From Mycolicibacterium llatzerense (lineage in GTDB: Bacteria; Actinomycetota; Actinomycetes; Mycobacteriales; Mycobacteriaceae), in NCBI RefSeq assembly GCF_000878195.1, contig NZ_JXST01000005.1, positions 62,001 through 126,000 of the forward strand: a stretch of 64,000 nt of DNA. The letters are read 5' to 3'. Below, piece after piece: positions 19,181 through 28,955 of this stretch (positions are counted from its first letter, which is position 1; the number at the start of each line of letters is the position of its first letter). Both the position numbers and the translations under genes were made by a program. The notes beneath the pieces are model-generated. The model made no database searches and was not told where the DNA came from. It worked only from the letters and a program-made list of their open reading frames with translations.

Positions 19181-19830
19181 CCGCGACCAAGCGGCGTCGC
19201 GCCCCGCGCGGGTCGGGAGAGCAGCTGCGCGACGAAATCCTCGACGCAGCAACTGAATTGCTCCTGGAATCCAATCAGGAGAAGGCGGTGTCCATCCGGT
19301 CGGTCTCGCAGCGGGTGGGCATCACCCCGCCGTCGATCTACCTGCATTTCGCGGACAAGGACGCCTTGTTGGACGCGGTCTGCGGCCGGTACTTCGAACG
19401 GCTCGACGACGTCATGCAGCAAGTGGCCGCCGAGCAACCGACGACGATCGACCGGTTGCGCGCACAGGGACTGGCGTACGTCCGCTTCGCCCGGCAGAAC
19501 CCCGAGCTCTACCGGATCGCCATGATGTCCGAAGGGCATCCGGGCAGCAACGTGGACGAGGCCCTCAATACCGCGGCCTTCGTGCACATGCGGGATTCGG
19601 TGCAGGCCATGATGGACGAGGGCAGTTATCCGCGTGGAGATGTGACGGTGACGGCGCTCGGATTGTGGACGGTGGCACACGGTCTGGCAGCACAGTTCAT
19701 CTCGCGGCCGTATCTGCCGTTCGGCGATCTCGAGGACTTCGCAGACCAGGTGCTCAGCGCCGCGTGCCTCGGTGGCATGGTGAGAGGACAGCGCGGGCCG
19801 GATGCGATATCCGGCTGGCCGAGCGACTGA
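19177..19830 (+). CDS. TetR family transcriptional regulator
   Basis: A 217-residue TetR protein. The helix-turn-helix lies at about residues 30-55 (SIRSVSQRVGITPPSIYLHFADKD). The C-terminal domain has a YVRFARQNPELYRIAMM helix common in mycobacterial TetR_C proteins. The GTG start overlaps the mmpL13 stop (GTGA), so it is translated with the transporter and probably regulates the promoter at 16897. Confidence 0.87.
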   Translation: MTATKRRRAPRGSGEQLRDEILDAATELLLESNQEKAVSIRSVSQRVGITPPSIYLHFADKDALLDAVCGRYFERLDDVMQQVAAEQPTTIDRLRAQGLAYVRFARQNPELYRIAMMSEGHPGSNVDEALNTAAFVHMRDSVQAMMDEGSYPRGDVTVTALGLWTVAHGLAAQFISRPYLPFGDLEDFADQVLSAACLGGMVRGQRGPDAISGWPSD

Positions 19831-19843
19831 AAGGTTCTAGACG

Positions 19844-20473
19844 ATGACCGAGACCTCGGTGGACAACCCGTTCTTCGCCCGGATGTGGATCGCGATGTCG
19901 TCGCGCGAGCGCAAGTTCATGAAGAAACTGCGTCAGGAGAATCTGGCCGGACTGACCGGGCGGGTGCTGGAGATCGGTGCCGGCACCGGGACCAACTTCG
20001 CCTTCTACCCGGACACCGTGACCGAGGTGGTGGCCGTCGAACCGGAGGTCCGGCTGGCGCCGCTGGCCCGGGAAGCGGCGCTGACCGCACCCGTTCCGGT
20101 GACGGTCCGCACCGAGACCGTCGAGAACTTCGACAGCGACGACCTTTTCGACGCAGTCGTGTGCTCCCTGGTCTTGTGTTCGGTCGACGAGCCGGAAAGC
20201 GTGCTGCGGCAGATGTATTCACGGCTCAAGCCGGGCGGTGAACTGCGCTACTTCGAGCACGTCGCCAGCGACGGGGTGCGGGGCCGGGTGCAGACCTTCC
20301 TGGATTCGACGTTCTGGCCGAAGATTTCGGGCAACTGTCACGCACACCGGGAAACCGAGCAGAGCATCGTCGGCGCGGGATTCCAGGTCGCCGATGCCCG
20401 CCGGGTGCTGATGCTGCCGGGCTGGGTACCGCTTTCGGAGGCGGCGTTGGGACGGGCCGTCAGGCCTGCTTGA
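19844..20473 (+). CDS. Class I SAM-dependent methyltransferase
   Basis: A 209-residue methyltransferase. [16 protein letters not shown] is the SAM-binding motif I, AVEPE motif post I, and [16 protein letters not shown] motif II. It is close to the METTL7/UbiE-like group and sits where Rv1147 lies in M. tuberculosis, after the mmpL13 genes. The substrate is unknown, possibly a lipid or thiol handled with the MmpL13 cargo. It starts 13 nt after the TetR stop and overlaps the convergent sirtuin gene by 14 bp. Confidence 0.83.
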   Translation: MTETSVDNPFFARMWIAMSSRERKFMKKLRQENLAGLTGRVLEIGAGTGTNFAFYPDTVTEVVAVEPEVRLAPLAREAALTAPVPVTVRTETVENFDSDDLFDAVVCSLVLCSVDEPESVLRQMYSRLKPGGELRYFEHVASDGVRGRVQTFLDSTFWPKISGNCHAHRETEQSIVGAGFQVADARRVLMLPGWVPLSEAALGRAVRPA

Positions 20474-21188
20474 TCGTCGACAGCAGTTCGGGCAACCGCT
20501 GCAACAGGGTGGGTAGCGCGGTGGCCGCGGTTTCCCGCAGGGACACCGTGGCCTGATCGGAGAACGGCGTCGGCTTCGGGTTGACCTCGATCACCGGAAT
20601 ACCCTGCTGCACAGCCGCTTCCGGCAGAGATGCCGCCGGGTACACCACCGACGACGTTCCGACCGTGATCACCAGGTCCGCGGTGCTGACCGCCGCGACG
20701 GAGTTGTTCCACGCATCGGAGGGCAGATTCTCGCCGAACCACACCACATTGGGCCGCACCAGACCGCCGCAGTAGCACTCCGGTGGCTCGACGGTGATCG
20801 CAGGCTCGGGCATTTCTGGCAGCGTGCCTTCGAAGTTGGCTTTGCAACTATCGCAATGGAATTGGAACAAGCTGCCGTGCAGATGGTGGACCCGCGTGCT
20901 ACCGGCCCGCTCGTGCAGGTTGTCGATGTTCTGGGTGACGATGTCGACCTCGGTGTAGTCCTGCCACGCGGCCACCGCACGGTGCCCGTCGTTGGGGGAC
21001 ACGTTGCCCATCATGTGGTGGCGCCACAGGTACCAGGCGAACACCCGCTCGGGGTGGCGGCGCCAGGCATCCGAACTGGAGATCTCATACGGGTCGGTGT
21101 TGGCCCATAGGCCGGTCTCGGCGTCCCGGAAGGTCGGTACGCCACTGTCGGCGGACATCCCCGCACCGCTGAACACCGTCACCCGCAT
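20460..21188 (-). CDS. NAD-dependent protein deacylase of the sirtuin family, class III
   Basis: A 242-residue Sir2 enzyme that removes acyl groups from lysine using [18 protein letters not shown] (residues 8-22) binds [14 protein letters not shown] follows, and His104 in HLHGS is the catalytic base. Zinc ligands are Cys112, Cys115, Cys138 and Cys140. Tyr53 and Arg56 (YLWR) are the pair that marks class III sirtuins able to remove succinyl and malonyl groups. A TAACGT box sits 6 nt before the ATG. It corresponds to Rv1151c. Confidence 0.9.
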   Translation of the reverse strand: MRVTVFSGAGMSADSGVPTFRDAETGLWANTDPYEISSSDAWRRHPERVFAWYLWRHHMMGNVSPNDGHRAVAAWQDYTEVDIVTQNIDNLHERAGSTRVHHLHGSLFQFHCDSCKANFEGTLPEMPEPAITVEPPECYCGGLVRPNVVWFGENLPSDAWNNSVAAVSTADLVITVGTSSVVYPAASLPEAAVQQGIPVIEVNPKPTPFSDQATVSLRETAATALPTLLQRLPELLSTIKQA

Positions 21189-21274
21189 CAGACCACGTTA
21201 TCGGGTCTGGGGTGATCTGGGCCACTTCGCGGGCGGCGACATTGGGCTTCGGCGTCGTCGGTCATACTCGGCGG

Positions 21275-21637
21275 ATGACCGATTTCGGGGAGTGGGTGCG
21301 CCTCGATCCGCACGCGGGGCCGTTGTTCGACCAGTTGCGCCTGCAGATCATCGAGGCCATTCGTAGTGGGCGCCTGCCTGCCGGGACCAGGCTGCCCACG
21401 GTGCGTGACCTGGCCGGCACGTTGGGAATGGCGGCCAACACCGTCGCCCGGGCCTACCGCGAGCTCGAGACCGCCGGTGTCCTCGAAACCCGGGGGAGGT
21501 CAGGCACTTTCGTAGCCGCCGCCGACCTGGCTGCCGCCGCGATGGTGGACGCCGCGAATGCCTTCGCCGACACCGCCCGAGCGTTGGGCGTGCTGAAAGC
21601 CGACGCACTCCGGTACCTGGACGCGGCTTTCGAATAG
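21275..21637 (+). CDS. Short GntR (YtrA-type) transcriptional regulator
   Basis: A 120-residue regulator: winged helix at residues 15-80 ([19 protein letters not shown], then [21 protein letters not shown]) and a short helical tail without a ligand domain, the YtrA subfamily layout. The ATG follows a CATACT -10 box by 6 nt, indicating a leaderless message. It is the Rv1152 position. The 222 bp after the gene hold nothing I can identify. Confidence 0.87.
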   Translation: MTDFGEWVRLDPHAGPLFDQLRLQIIEAIRSGRLPAGTRLPTVRDLAGTLGMAANTVARAYRELETAGVLETRGRSGTFVAAADLAAAAMVDAANAFADTARALGVLKADALRYLDAAFE

Positions 21638-21859
21638 TGCGTGGCCTGGCCTCGAATGTGCGACAACTGCTCAGACCATCCGCAGACGTCTCCAACGCAA
21701 CTGAGCGGCGGTAAACCGGCCTAGAAGGCGCCGTGCAGTTGCGTTCGGCGCGCAGCGCCCACCGTTCGCGCGAGCCTGACCTGACGGCGGAAATCCGTCG
21801 TCGAGATCGCCCTGCGGTCAGACTCGGCGACGTTCGAGAACATTCGTCTCCACAAACTG

Positions 21860-23056
21860 TCAACCGCGCCAATGCAACACGTCGAGCGCGACGCCGACCT
21901 CGACGCTGTTGTCGGCCAGCGGGCGTGGCAGGAGTTCGTCGGCGCGGGCCAGTCTGCGCAGCAGGGTGTTGCGATGTGTGAAGAGCTTGCCGGCGGCGCG
22001 GGATACGTTGCATTGCTCGCGGACGAATATCCTTACCGCAGAACGTAATTCCGGACTGGCGGTTTCCAGGTCGCCGAGGACTCGTTTGACGAACACCGCC
22101 GCGCGGTCGGCGTCCGCGGTGAGTAGCGCCACCAGCTCGATATCGGTGTACTCGGCGATCTGTTGCGGCGAGCGCAGCCGCGCCATCATCTGCTGCGTGG
22201 TGAGCGCGTCGAAATGGCTGCGCCGGAAGCCGTCCACTCCGGCACCGGTCGAACCGATCGCGATGCGGACCTCGCTGCCGGCGGCTGATGCCAGGGCGGT
22301 GACGTCGGGTGCGCCCGGTGCCCATACCCACCGTGTGGCGGTACTGGCGGACACGGTCAGCGGGCGTACGCGACCGCCTCGTCCGAATGCCTCGGCAGCC
22401 TGATCTAGTTGGGACAGATCGCCATTCGGATTGTCGGTCCAGATGACGGCAGCGGTGTGGGTGCCGCCGAGTCCGTAACCGAGTCGGCTTTCGGCGCGCT
22501 GTCGGGGGATGGGCGCGCCGTCCAGTAGCAGCGCGACGGTCTCGCGCCGCTCGGCGTGGCTGCCCCGCGTCAGCTCGTCACGCTCGAGTTCGATCTGCGC
22601 GGCGATGGCACCCAGGGTGGCTTCGATGAACTCGCTGACGGACCGCGAGCACACGTTGAGCATCTCGTGCAGGTCTGCTGGGTCCGAGGTCAATTCGAAG
22701 GCGATGTCCATCAAGCGTCGCCACGCCACGCCTTCACCGACCCGGTAAGCGTCCAAGGAGTACGAATCGACACCGCGACGGACCAGCTCCCTGGCGACGG
22801 CGATCGGCTCGGAGGTGATGTTGGGTGGCACCGGTGCGCCCGGGTCGTGCACGTTGGCCGCGCCCCAGAACAGCAGATTCGACCGGTTGCTGCGACTGAT
22901 GGCCGCTGCCAGTTCCGGGTCCGACGCGATGGCGGGGTTGGCGCCCAGTACGGCTTGGTCGAGTTCGTCGAGCCATTCGGGCCGGGCGTTGACGACGACC
23001 TGTGCACACTGCCGAATCAGGTCGCGTACCTGCGGTGATGGTGGTTTTTCGGTCAT
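21860..23056 (-). CDS. PucR/CdaR-type helix-turn-helix regulator
   Basis: A 398-residue regulator. The C-terminal HTH_30 domain reads NVSRAAGKLFTHRNTLLRRL followed by ARADELL, and a GGDEF-like CdaR domain precedes it. The N-terminal 150 residues are the helical RsbRD-like region of actinobacterial PucR proteins. TAGCCT lies 6 nt before the ATG. It is divergent from the monooxygenase gene, with a palindrome between them, so it most likely controls the monooxygenase and the P450 fusion. Confidence 0.85.
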   Translation of the reverse strand: MTEKPPSPQVRDLIRQCAQVVVNARPEWLDELDQAVLGANPAIASDPELAAAISRSNRSNLLFWGAANVHDPGAPVPPNITSEPIAVARELVRRGVDSYSLDAYRVGEGVAWRRLMDIAFELTSDPADLHEMLNVCSRSVSEFIEATLGAIAAQIELERDELTRGSHAERRETVALLLDGAPIPRQRAESRLGYGLGGTHTAAVIWTDNPNGDLSQLDQAAEAFGRGGRVRPLTVSASTATRWVWAPGAPDVTALASAAGSEVRIAIGSTGAGVDGFRRSHFDALTTQQMMARLRSPQQIAEYTDIELVALLTADADRAAVFVKRVLGDLETASPELRSAVRIFVREQCNVSRAAGKLFTHRNTLLRRLARADELLPRPLADNSVEVGVALDVLHWRG

Positions 23057-23076
23057 CGGGTCAGGCTATCGCGTGA

Positions 23077-23091
23077 GGTGCACAATGCACC
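23077..23091. promoter_or_regulatory. Palindrome between the PucR gene and the monooxygenase
   Basis: GGTGCACAATGCACC is a perfect 6-bp inverted repeat with a 3-bp spacer. It lies in the divergent intergenic region, 20 bp upstream of the PucR start and just beyond its -10 box, and is the likely PucR operator. Confidence 0.5.
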
Positions 23092-23187
23092 ACCAATCGC
23101 GAAAGTTGAGCTGTTTTGACCTTCAGTTGAGGGGTCGGCGGCGCCAACATTGTTACCACGCCCACCACCGCCAACAGGGAGTCTGCA

Positions 23188-24693
23188 ATGAAGCACACCG
23201 CCACCACCACCCAGGTCGACGTGCTGATCGTCGGCGCCGGAATCTCCGGCATCGGCGCCGCCTACTACCTGCAGCAGGAGCACCCGGGACGGTCGTACGC
23301 CATCCTGGAGTCCCGCGGCGCGACGGGCGGGACCTGGGACCTGTTCCGGTACCCCGGCATTCGCTCCGACTCCGACCTGCACACTTTCGGCTACGAATTC
23401 AAGCCGTGGCGCGACGAGGACGCCATCGCCTCCGCCGACAAGATTCTCGCCTACCTGCGAGAGACGGTCCGCGAGAACAACATTGACCGCAACATCCGGT
23501 TCCACCACAAGGTCCTCGGTGCGGCCTGGGACAGCGACACAGCGCGCTGGCTCGTCGACGTCGAGCGCACCGACACCGACGAGCTGGTCCAAATTTCGGC
23601 CAACTGGCTGTTCTGCGCCGGCGGCTACTACCGCTACGACCAGGGCTTCACCCCGCAGTTCCCCGGCCGCGACCGCTTCGCGGGGCAGATTGTGCACCCG
23701 CAGCACTGGCCCGAGGACCTCGATTACACCGGCAAGAAGGTCGTCATCATCGGCAGCGGCGCGACGGCGGTGACGCTGGTGCCGTCGATGGCCGCCACCG
23801 CCGCGCACGTCACCATGCTGCAGCGCTCGCCGACCTACATCATGCCGGTGCCGGCCAAGGACGCGTTCGCGAATGCGGCCGGTCGCCTGCTCGGCGCAGA
23901 CCGTGGCTACGCGCTGGCCCGTCGCAAGAACATCGCGAAACAGCGTGCGGTGTATACCTTTTGCCAGAAGTTCCCCACCGTGGCGCGGAAGCTGATCCGC
24001 TCGATCAATGCCAAGCAGCTGCCCGCGGGATACCCGGTCGACGAGCACTTCAGCCCCGCCTACAACCCGTGGGACCAGCGGTTGTGCGCGGTTCCGGACG
24101 CGGATTTGTTCAAAGCGATCAGCGCCGGCAAGGCATCGGTCGTCACGGACCGCATCGCCACCTTCACCGAGACCGGCATCGAGCTGGAGTCCGGGCAGCA
24201 CCTGGACGCGGACATCATCGTCACCGCAACGGGTTTGAACGTCCAACTGTTCGGTGGGATCTCGCTGACAGTCGATGGTCAGGCGGTGAACCTGGCGGAC
24301 ACCGTTGCGTACAAGGGCATCATGTTGTCGGGCGTACCGAACTTCGCCTTTGCCTTCGGTTACACCAACTCCTCGTGGACGCTCAAGGTCGGGCTGCTGT
24401 GCGAGCACTTCTGCCGTCTGCTGAGCCACATGGACGAGGGCGGTTTCGACAGCGTCCGACCGGTGTTCGACGGCGCGGGAATGGAGACCAAGCCGCTGTT
24501 GGACTTCGCCGCCGGATATGTGCAGCGGGTCGCTGACACCCTGCCGCGGCAGGGCGCCTCGGGGCCGTGGGTGATGTCGATGAACTACAACTTCGACCGT
24601 GAGGTGCTGCGGCACGGCGCGGTGACGGATCCGAACCTGCGGTTCGCCGCCGCGGAGCGCGCAGAAGATCGAGAGCGCGTGCCGGTTTCCTGA
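23188..24693 (+). CDS. FAD-dependent Baeyer-Villiger-type monooxygenase (EthA/MymA-like)
   Basis: A 501-residue flavoprotein. VGAGISGIGAAY (about residues 16-27) binds FAD, the BVMO fingerprint is FAGQIVHPQHWPED (about 171-184), and IIGSGATAVTLVP binds NADPH. GGTWDLFRYPGIRSDSD is typical of the EthA and MymA group, which oxidise ketones, aldehydes or thioamides. AGGGAG precedes the ATG. A P450-reductase fusion starts 34 nt downstream, so the two oxygenases probably act together, for example on a hydrocarbon, ketone or fatty acid. Substrate is not known. Confidence 0.9.
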   Translation: MKHTATTTQVDVLIVGAGISGIGAAYYLQQEHPGRSYAILESRGATGGTWDLFRYPGIRSDSDLHTFGYEFKPWRDEDAIASADKILAYLRETVRENNIDRNIRFHHKVLGAAWDSDTARWLVDVERTDTDELVQISANWLFCAGGYYRYDQGFTPQFPGRDRFAGQIVHPQHWPEDLDYTGKKVVIIGSGATAVTLVPSMAATAAHVTMLQRSPTYIMPVPAKDAFANAAGRLLGADRGYALARRKNIAKQRAVYTFCQKFPTVARKLIRSINAKQLPAGYPVDEHFSPAYNPWDQRLCAVPDADLFKAISAGKASVVTDRIATFTETGIELESGQHLDADIIVTATGLNVQLFGGISLTVDGQAVNLADTVAYKGIMLSGVPNFAFAFGYTNSSWTLKVGLLCEHFCRLLSHMDEGGFDSVRPVFDGAGMETKPLLDFAAGYVQRVADTLPRQGASGPWVMSMNYNFDREVLRHGAVTDPNLRFAAAERAEDRERVPVS

Positions 24694-24727
24694 TCGGCAC
24701 TCGTCGCGGACGTTTACGCTGGCGTGA

Positions 24728-27700
24728 GTGGAGACATCTAAGGCGAGCGAAGCGACGGGAAGTATGGAGTCGCCAGCTGTACCGCCCGAAATCCCTGGTG
24801 TCCCTTCAGCTGTAGGCGTCGAATTGCCGTCCGGGCCTGTGCCCGGACGGCCTTATTCGTTGCCACTGGATTTGCTGACCGAGCAATACGGCCCGCTGTT
24901 CTACGCCGACTTCGGTGCCAGTCGCCGCTTGTACGCCTGCTCCCTGGCGCTGGTCGACGAACTGTGCGACGAGACCCGGTTCACCAAGGCCCTGACGGAC
25001 CGGTTAGCCAGGTTCCGTCCGGTCGTCGGCAACGGATTGTTCACCGCCTACCCCGGCGAGGAAGGCTGGCAGGAGGCCCACGACGTCCTGATCCCCGGCT
25101 TCAGTTTCAGTGGACTGCGCAGCTACCACCCGGCGATGCTGGACATCAACCGGCAGCTGATCGAGCAGTGGGACGCGGCCGTCGGCGCCCGCACCGTGGA
25201 CGTCGCGGGTGACCTGGCCAAGCTCGCGATGGACACCGTCGGCCTGGCCGGGTTCGGCGCACGGTTCGACTCCTATCAGCACGACGGACTCGCCGACATC
25301 CCCGCGAGTTTCGCGGCCACCCTGGACCAGGTGCTGGCCGGCGCCAACGGTGACCAAGCGGTGTTCCAGACCGAGCGCGGCAAGCTGTTCAGCTTCATCA
25401 CCGACCTCATCGCCCAGCACCGCGCCGGTGAGGTGGACGTCGACGACCTGCTGGCGTTGATGCTGCAACCGGGACCCGACGGCGCCCCGATCCTCGACGA
25501 CGACAGCATCCGCAACCAGATCGCCACGTTCCTGGTCGCCGGGCAGGACACCACGTCGACGGTGATGCCGACCGCGCTGTACAGCATCGTCAAGAACCCG
25601 GCGGTGCTGCACCGGGCGCAGGCGGAGGTCGACGCGCTCTTCGGCCCCGAGGACGACCACGTGCCGGCCTTCGACGAGATCGGCAAGCTCACCTACATCC
25701 GCCAGATCATCGACGAGACGCTGCGGCTGTCCCCGCCGGTGCGAGAATTCGATCGAATGGCGTTGGCGAACACCGTGATCGGTGGCCAGTACCCGGTGCG
25801 GCGGGGTGAAGCAGTGACGGTGCTGACGTCGTCGCTGCACCGTCAGCCCGAGTGGGGCGACAACGCCGACATCTTCGACCCGGATCGGTTCGACATCGAC
25901 CGTGCCGGGCAGCGTCCGGCCAACCTGTTCAAGCCGTTCGGGACCGGCGCGCGGTCCTGTATCGGGCGCCAGTTCGCGCTCCATGAAGCGACGATGGCGA
26001 TCGCGACACTGGTCCACCGCTACCGGTTCGTTGACGTCGAGCACTACACCTTGCGCACCCACAGCGACCTGCTGCGCAAGCCGGAAGGCTTCCAGCTCAA
26101 GCTCATCCGCCGTACCCCGGAGGACCGTCGGCAGGCGCCGGCGGCCGTGCTGGCGGCGCCGGTGACGCAATCACGCGCTGCCGTGCCGTCGGGCACGAAA
26201 CTGCTTGTGCTGCATGGGTCGAACCTCGGCAACTGCCGGGCGCTGGCGCAGCAACTCGGCGATGAAGCCGTCGACCTCGGCTATGAAACAACCGTCGCTG
26301 CTTTGGATTCCGCGACCGGCGCGCTGCCGGACCAGGGTGCGGTGGTGATCGTCGCCGCGTCGTACAACGGGATGCCGACCGACGACGCCCGCGCGTTCGT
26401 GGACTGGCTGGACAGCGCCGCCACCCAGGCACCTGCGGTGCCGTACGTGGTTCTCGGTGTCGGAGACCGCAACTGGGCCGAGACCTATATGGCGATACCC
26501 CGGCGCATCGACACGCGGCTCGCGGAACTCGGTGCCACACAAATCCTTCCGATGGTCGAAGCCGACACCTCGGGTGACTTCGCCGGCGTGGTCGAGGACT
26601 TCTCGGTGGCACTGTGGAATGCGCTCGGCGGCGTCTTCGGCGCCGTTGCCACGGATGAACCCGTGGCGGACGAGTCGCTCTACGATCTGCGCGCCATCGA
26701 CGGGCCCGTCACCGCAGCGATCGACGCCCGCTACCAGGTGCAGCCGGCCACGGTGCTGGACAACATTCCGCTGGTGGACACCGGCTCCGAGTTCGGACAG
26801 GACAAGCGGTTGATCCGCATCGCCCTGCCCGACGGCGTCGACTACCAGACCGGCGACCACCTCACCGTGCTGCCCGACAACAGCCCCGCGCTCGTCGACG
26901 AGGTCGGTGAACTGCTGGACCTGCGCCTCGATCGCCGCATCTCGATCAACCCACGGCGCAGTACGCGGCGGGCCATCCCGGTCGACCGGGAAGTCACTGT
27001 GCGCGAACTGCTCACGCACTTCCTCGAGCTCCGCAAGCCGGCCACTCGTAGCCAGTTGCTCCGGCTCGCGGCGGCGAACCCATGTCCGCCGGAGCGTGCC
27101 GCGCTGACCGCATTGGCCGACGAGCCCGAGGCGCGCGCATTGAGCATCACCGAGTGCCTGGCGGAATTCCCGGCCACGCAGCTCAGCCGTGAAGAGCTGC
27201 TGGAACTGTTCGAACCGATGTCCCCGCGCCACTATTCGATCGCCACGTCGTCCCGGCGTCGGGTCCGGGAAGTCGAGCTGGTGGTGGGGGTGCTGGAAGG
27301 ACCGGCCCGATCCGGCTCCGGCTTGTTCCGTGGCGTCTCATCCAGCTACTTGGCGGATTCCGTTCCGGGACAGCAGATCCGGATGCGCGTCGATCCGGCG
27401 CGCCAGGCCTTCCGGGCCGGCGCCGACCCGACCCGCAACGTCATCCTGGTCAGTGCCGGCACGGGCGTCGCTCCCTTCCGGGGATTTATCGGCGACCGGT
27501 TGGGTGCGCTGGAAGCGGGGGAGCCGTTCACCGCCGCCCTGTGTTTCTTCGGCGTGCGTCATCCCGACGTGGACTACCTGTTCCGCGACGAGGCCGAGGA
27601 CGCCGAACGCCTTGGCATCGTCCGGATGCGGCCGGCGTTCTCCCGGGCCGGTGACGAGGTCAGGTACGTGCAGGACCGGATCGCCGCGGACGCCGACGAG

Positions 27701-27901
27701 GTCTGGGACATGCTCGGAAACCCGGACAACGACACCCACGTCTACGTGTGCGGTGACGGTGCCCGGATGGCGCCCGCGGTGCGCGCGGCGTTCCAGGACA
27801 TCTACCGCAGTCGGACCGGCGCCGATGATGACGCGGCCCGCGCCTGGCTCACCGGCCTGGTCAACACCGACCGCTACGTCGAGGACGTCTGGGCCGGTTA
27901 G
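24728..27901 (+). CDS. Self-sufficient cytochrome P450/NADPH reductase fusion, CYP102 (P450 BM3)-like
   Basis: A 1057-residue fusion. Residues 1-480 are a P450: AGQDTTS on the I helix, ETLR as ExxR, and the heme loop FKPFGTGARSCIG with the Cys ligand at 411, very close to P450 BM3. Residues about 500-640 are a flavodoxin domain binding FMN (HGSNLGNC). Residues 680-1057 are the FAD/NADPH reductase, with RHYSIATSS and GTGVAPFRGF. TACGCT 7 nt before the GTG supports this start. Such enzymes hydroxylate fatty acids or related chains. The BM3 Tyr51 and Phe87 equivalents are present; Arg47 is Ser here. Confidence 0.93.
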   Translation: METSKASEATGSMESPAVPPEIPGVPSAVGVELPSGPVPGRPYSLPLDLLTEQYGPLFYADFGASRRLYACSLALVDELCDETRFTKALTDRLARFRPVVGNGLFTAYPGEEGWQEAHDVLIPGFSFSGLRSYHPAMLDINRQLIEQWDAAVGARTVDVAGDLAKLAMDTVGLAGFGARFDSYQHDGLADIPASFAATLDQVLAGANGDQAVFQTERGKLFSFITDLIAQHRAGEVDVDDLLALMLQPGPDGAPILDDDSIRNQIATFLVAGQDTTSTVMPTALYSIVKNPAVLHRAQAEVDALFGPEDDHVPAFDEIGKLTYIRQIIDETLRLSPPVREFDRMALANTVIGGQYPVRRGEAVTVLTSSLHRQPEWGDNADIFDPDRFDIDRAGQRPANLFKPFGTGARSCIGRQFALHEATMAIATLVHRYRFVDVEHYTLRTHSDLLRKPEGFQLKLIRRTPEDRRQAPAAVLAAPVTQSRAAVPSGTKLLVLHGSNLGNCRALAQQLGDEAVDLGYETTVAALDSATGALPDQGAVVIVAASYNGMPTDDARAFVDWLDSAATQAPAVPYVVLGVGDRNWAETYMAIPRRIDTRLAELGATQILPMVEADTSGDFAGVVEDFSVALWNALGGVFGAVATDEPVADESLYDLRAIDGPVTAAIDARYQVQPATVLDNIPLVDTGSEFGQDKRLIRIALPDGVDYQTGDHLTVLPDNSPALVDEVGELLDLRLDRRISINPRRSTRRAIPVDREVTVRELLTHFLELRKPATRSQLLRLAAANPCPPERAALTALADEPEARALSITECLAEFPATQLSREELLELFEPMSPRHYSIATSSRRRVREVELVVGVLEGPARSGSGLFRGVSSSYLADSVPGQQIRMRVDPARQAFRAGADPTRNVILVSAGTGVAPFRGFIGDRLGALEAGEPFTAALCFFGVRHPDVDYLFRDEAEDAERLGIVRMRPAFSRAGDEVRYVQDRIAADADEVWDMLGNPDNDTHVYVCGDGARMAPAVRAAFQDIYRSRTGADDDAARAWLTGLVNTDRYVEDVWAG

Positions 27902-27931
27902 TTGTTGCCGGCCGAGAGGGTCTCACTCGCG

Positions 27932-28903
27932 CTACGGTTGCCGACCGAACGACCGGCGATAGGCGGAGGGCGTGAGCCCGGTATGAGCGGCGAGGCGATT
28001 GCGAAGGTTGGACGCCGTTCCCAGGCCGCTTCGGTGCGCTACCTGATCTACGGCCAGATGTGTCTGCTCGAGGAGCCTGCGAGCATGTTCGATGCGCACG
28101 TTGGTTAGCCATTGGTGGGGAGTGCAGCCCAGCTCGGCGCGAAAATGGCGATGGAGTGTTGCGGTGCTCATTGCAGCGCTCGCGGCGATGTCGATAACCG
28201 AAATCGGTTGTGTTGCATGCTGCTCGGCCCATATGAGGGCTTGAGCGAGTGGGCTCTGCGGCTCGGCGGGGAGGGGTCGTTCGATGAATTGTTGTTGCCC
28301 GCCGGGGCGGTGGCCCGGGAACACGAGGCGGCGTGCGACGGCGGTGCCGATCTCTGCTCCGTGGTCTCGGCGCACCACGTGCAATGCCAGGTCCAGCGCT
28401 GAAGCGCTGCCTGCCGAAGTCAGGATGTCGCCATCGTCGACGAAGAGGACTGCGTCATCGACGTGCACCAGCGGGTATCGGTTCCGGAACTCTTCAGCCC
28501 ATTGCCAGTGCACTGTCACTCGGCGCTGAGCGAGAACTCCGGCCTCGGCGAGGGTGAATGCTCCGCTGCACATACCGATCATGCGCGCGCCACGTGAGTG
28601 GGCCCGTGAGATCGCATCGAGTACGTCGCGGTGGTGCGGCGTGGTTGTGTCGGGCCGGTTGGGAACGATCACCGTGTCAGCTGATTCCAAGGCTGATAGC
28701 GTCCTGATCCCGGTCATCGCGAAAAAGCCCTGCCTCATCGTTACCTGCGGCAGACGTGCGCACATCTGAAAGTCATAGAGCAGCCCCCCGGCTTCGGGCC
28801 GGTCGATTCCGAGGACCTCGGTCAGGCAAGCCAGTTCGAAGGGGTTGGATCCCTCGTCGACCAGGGCGACGACGATATGCGGGTGCGAGGAATCTTGCGA
28901 CAT
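27932..28903 (-). CDS. AraC family regulator with N-terminal GATase1 (DJ-1/PfpI-like) domain
   Basis: A 323-residue FtrA-type regulator. Residues 10-190 form the GATase1-like domain, with Cys in GMCSGAFTLAEAG at the nucleophile elbow. Residues 215-318 hold two AraC helix-turn-helix motifs (DIAASAAMSTATLHRHF and VAHRSGLGTASNLRNRL). AAGGAA precedes the ATG. It is convergent with the P450 fusion and divergent from the cupin gene, so it could regulate either; the divergent cupin is the more direct target. Confidence 0.88.
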   Translation of the reverse strand: MSQDSSHPHIVVALVDEGSNPFELACLTEVLGIDRPEAGGLLYDFQMCARLPQVTMRQGFFAMTGIRTLSALESADTVIVPNRPDTTTPHHRDVLDAISRAHSRGARMIGMCSGAFTLAEAGVLAQRRVTVHWQWAEEFRNRYPLVHVDDAVLFVDDGDILTSAGSASALDLALHVVRRDHGAEIGTAVARRLVFPGHRPGGQQQFIERPLPAEPQSPLAQALIWAEQHATQPISVIDIAASAAMSTATLHRHFRAELGCTPHQWLTNVRIEHARRLLEQTHLAVDQVAHRSGLGTASNLRNRLAAHTGLTPSAYRRSFGRQP

Positions 28904-28955
28904 ATGTCATTCCTTGCACTGTTCGGCGATCGGCGCAACACCACAAGATCGACGT

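Noticed and set aside
21638..21859. Possible small gene after the short GntR gene
   Set aside because: Open frames here are short, lack start signals and show no codon bias.
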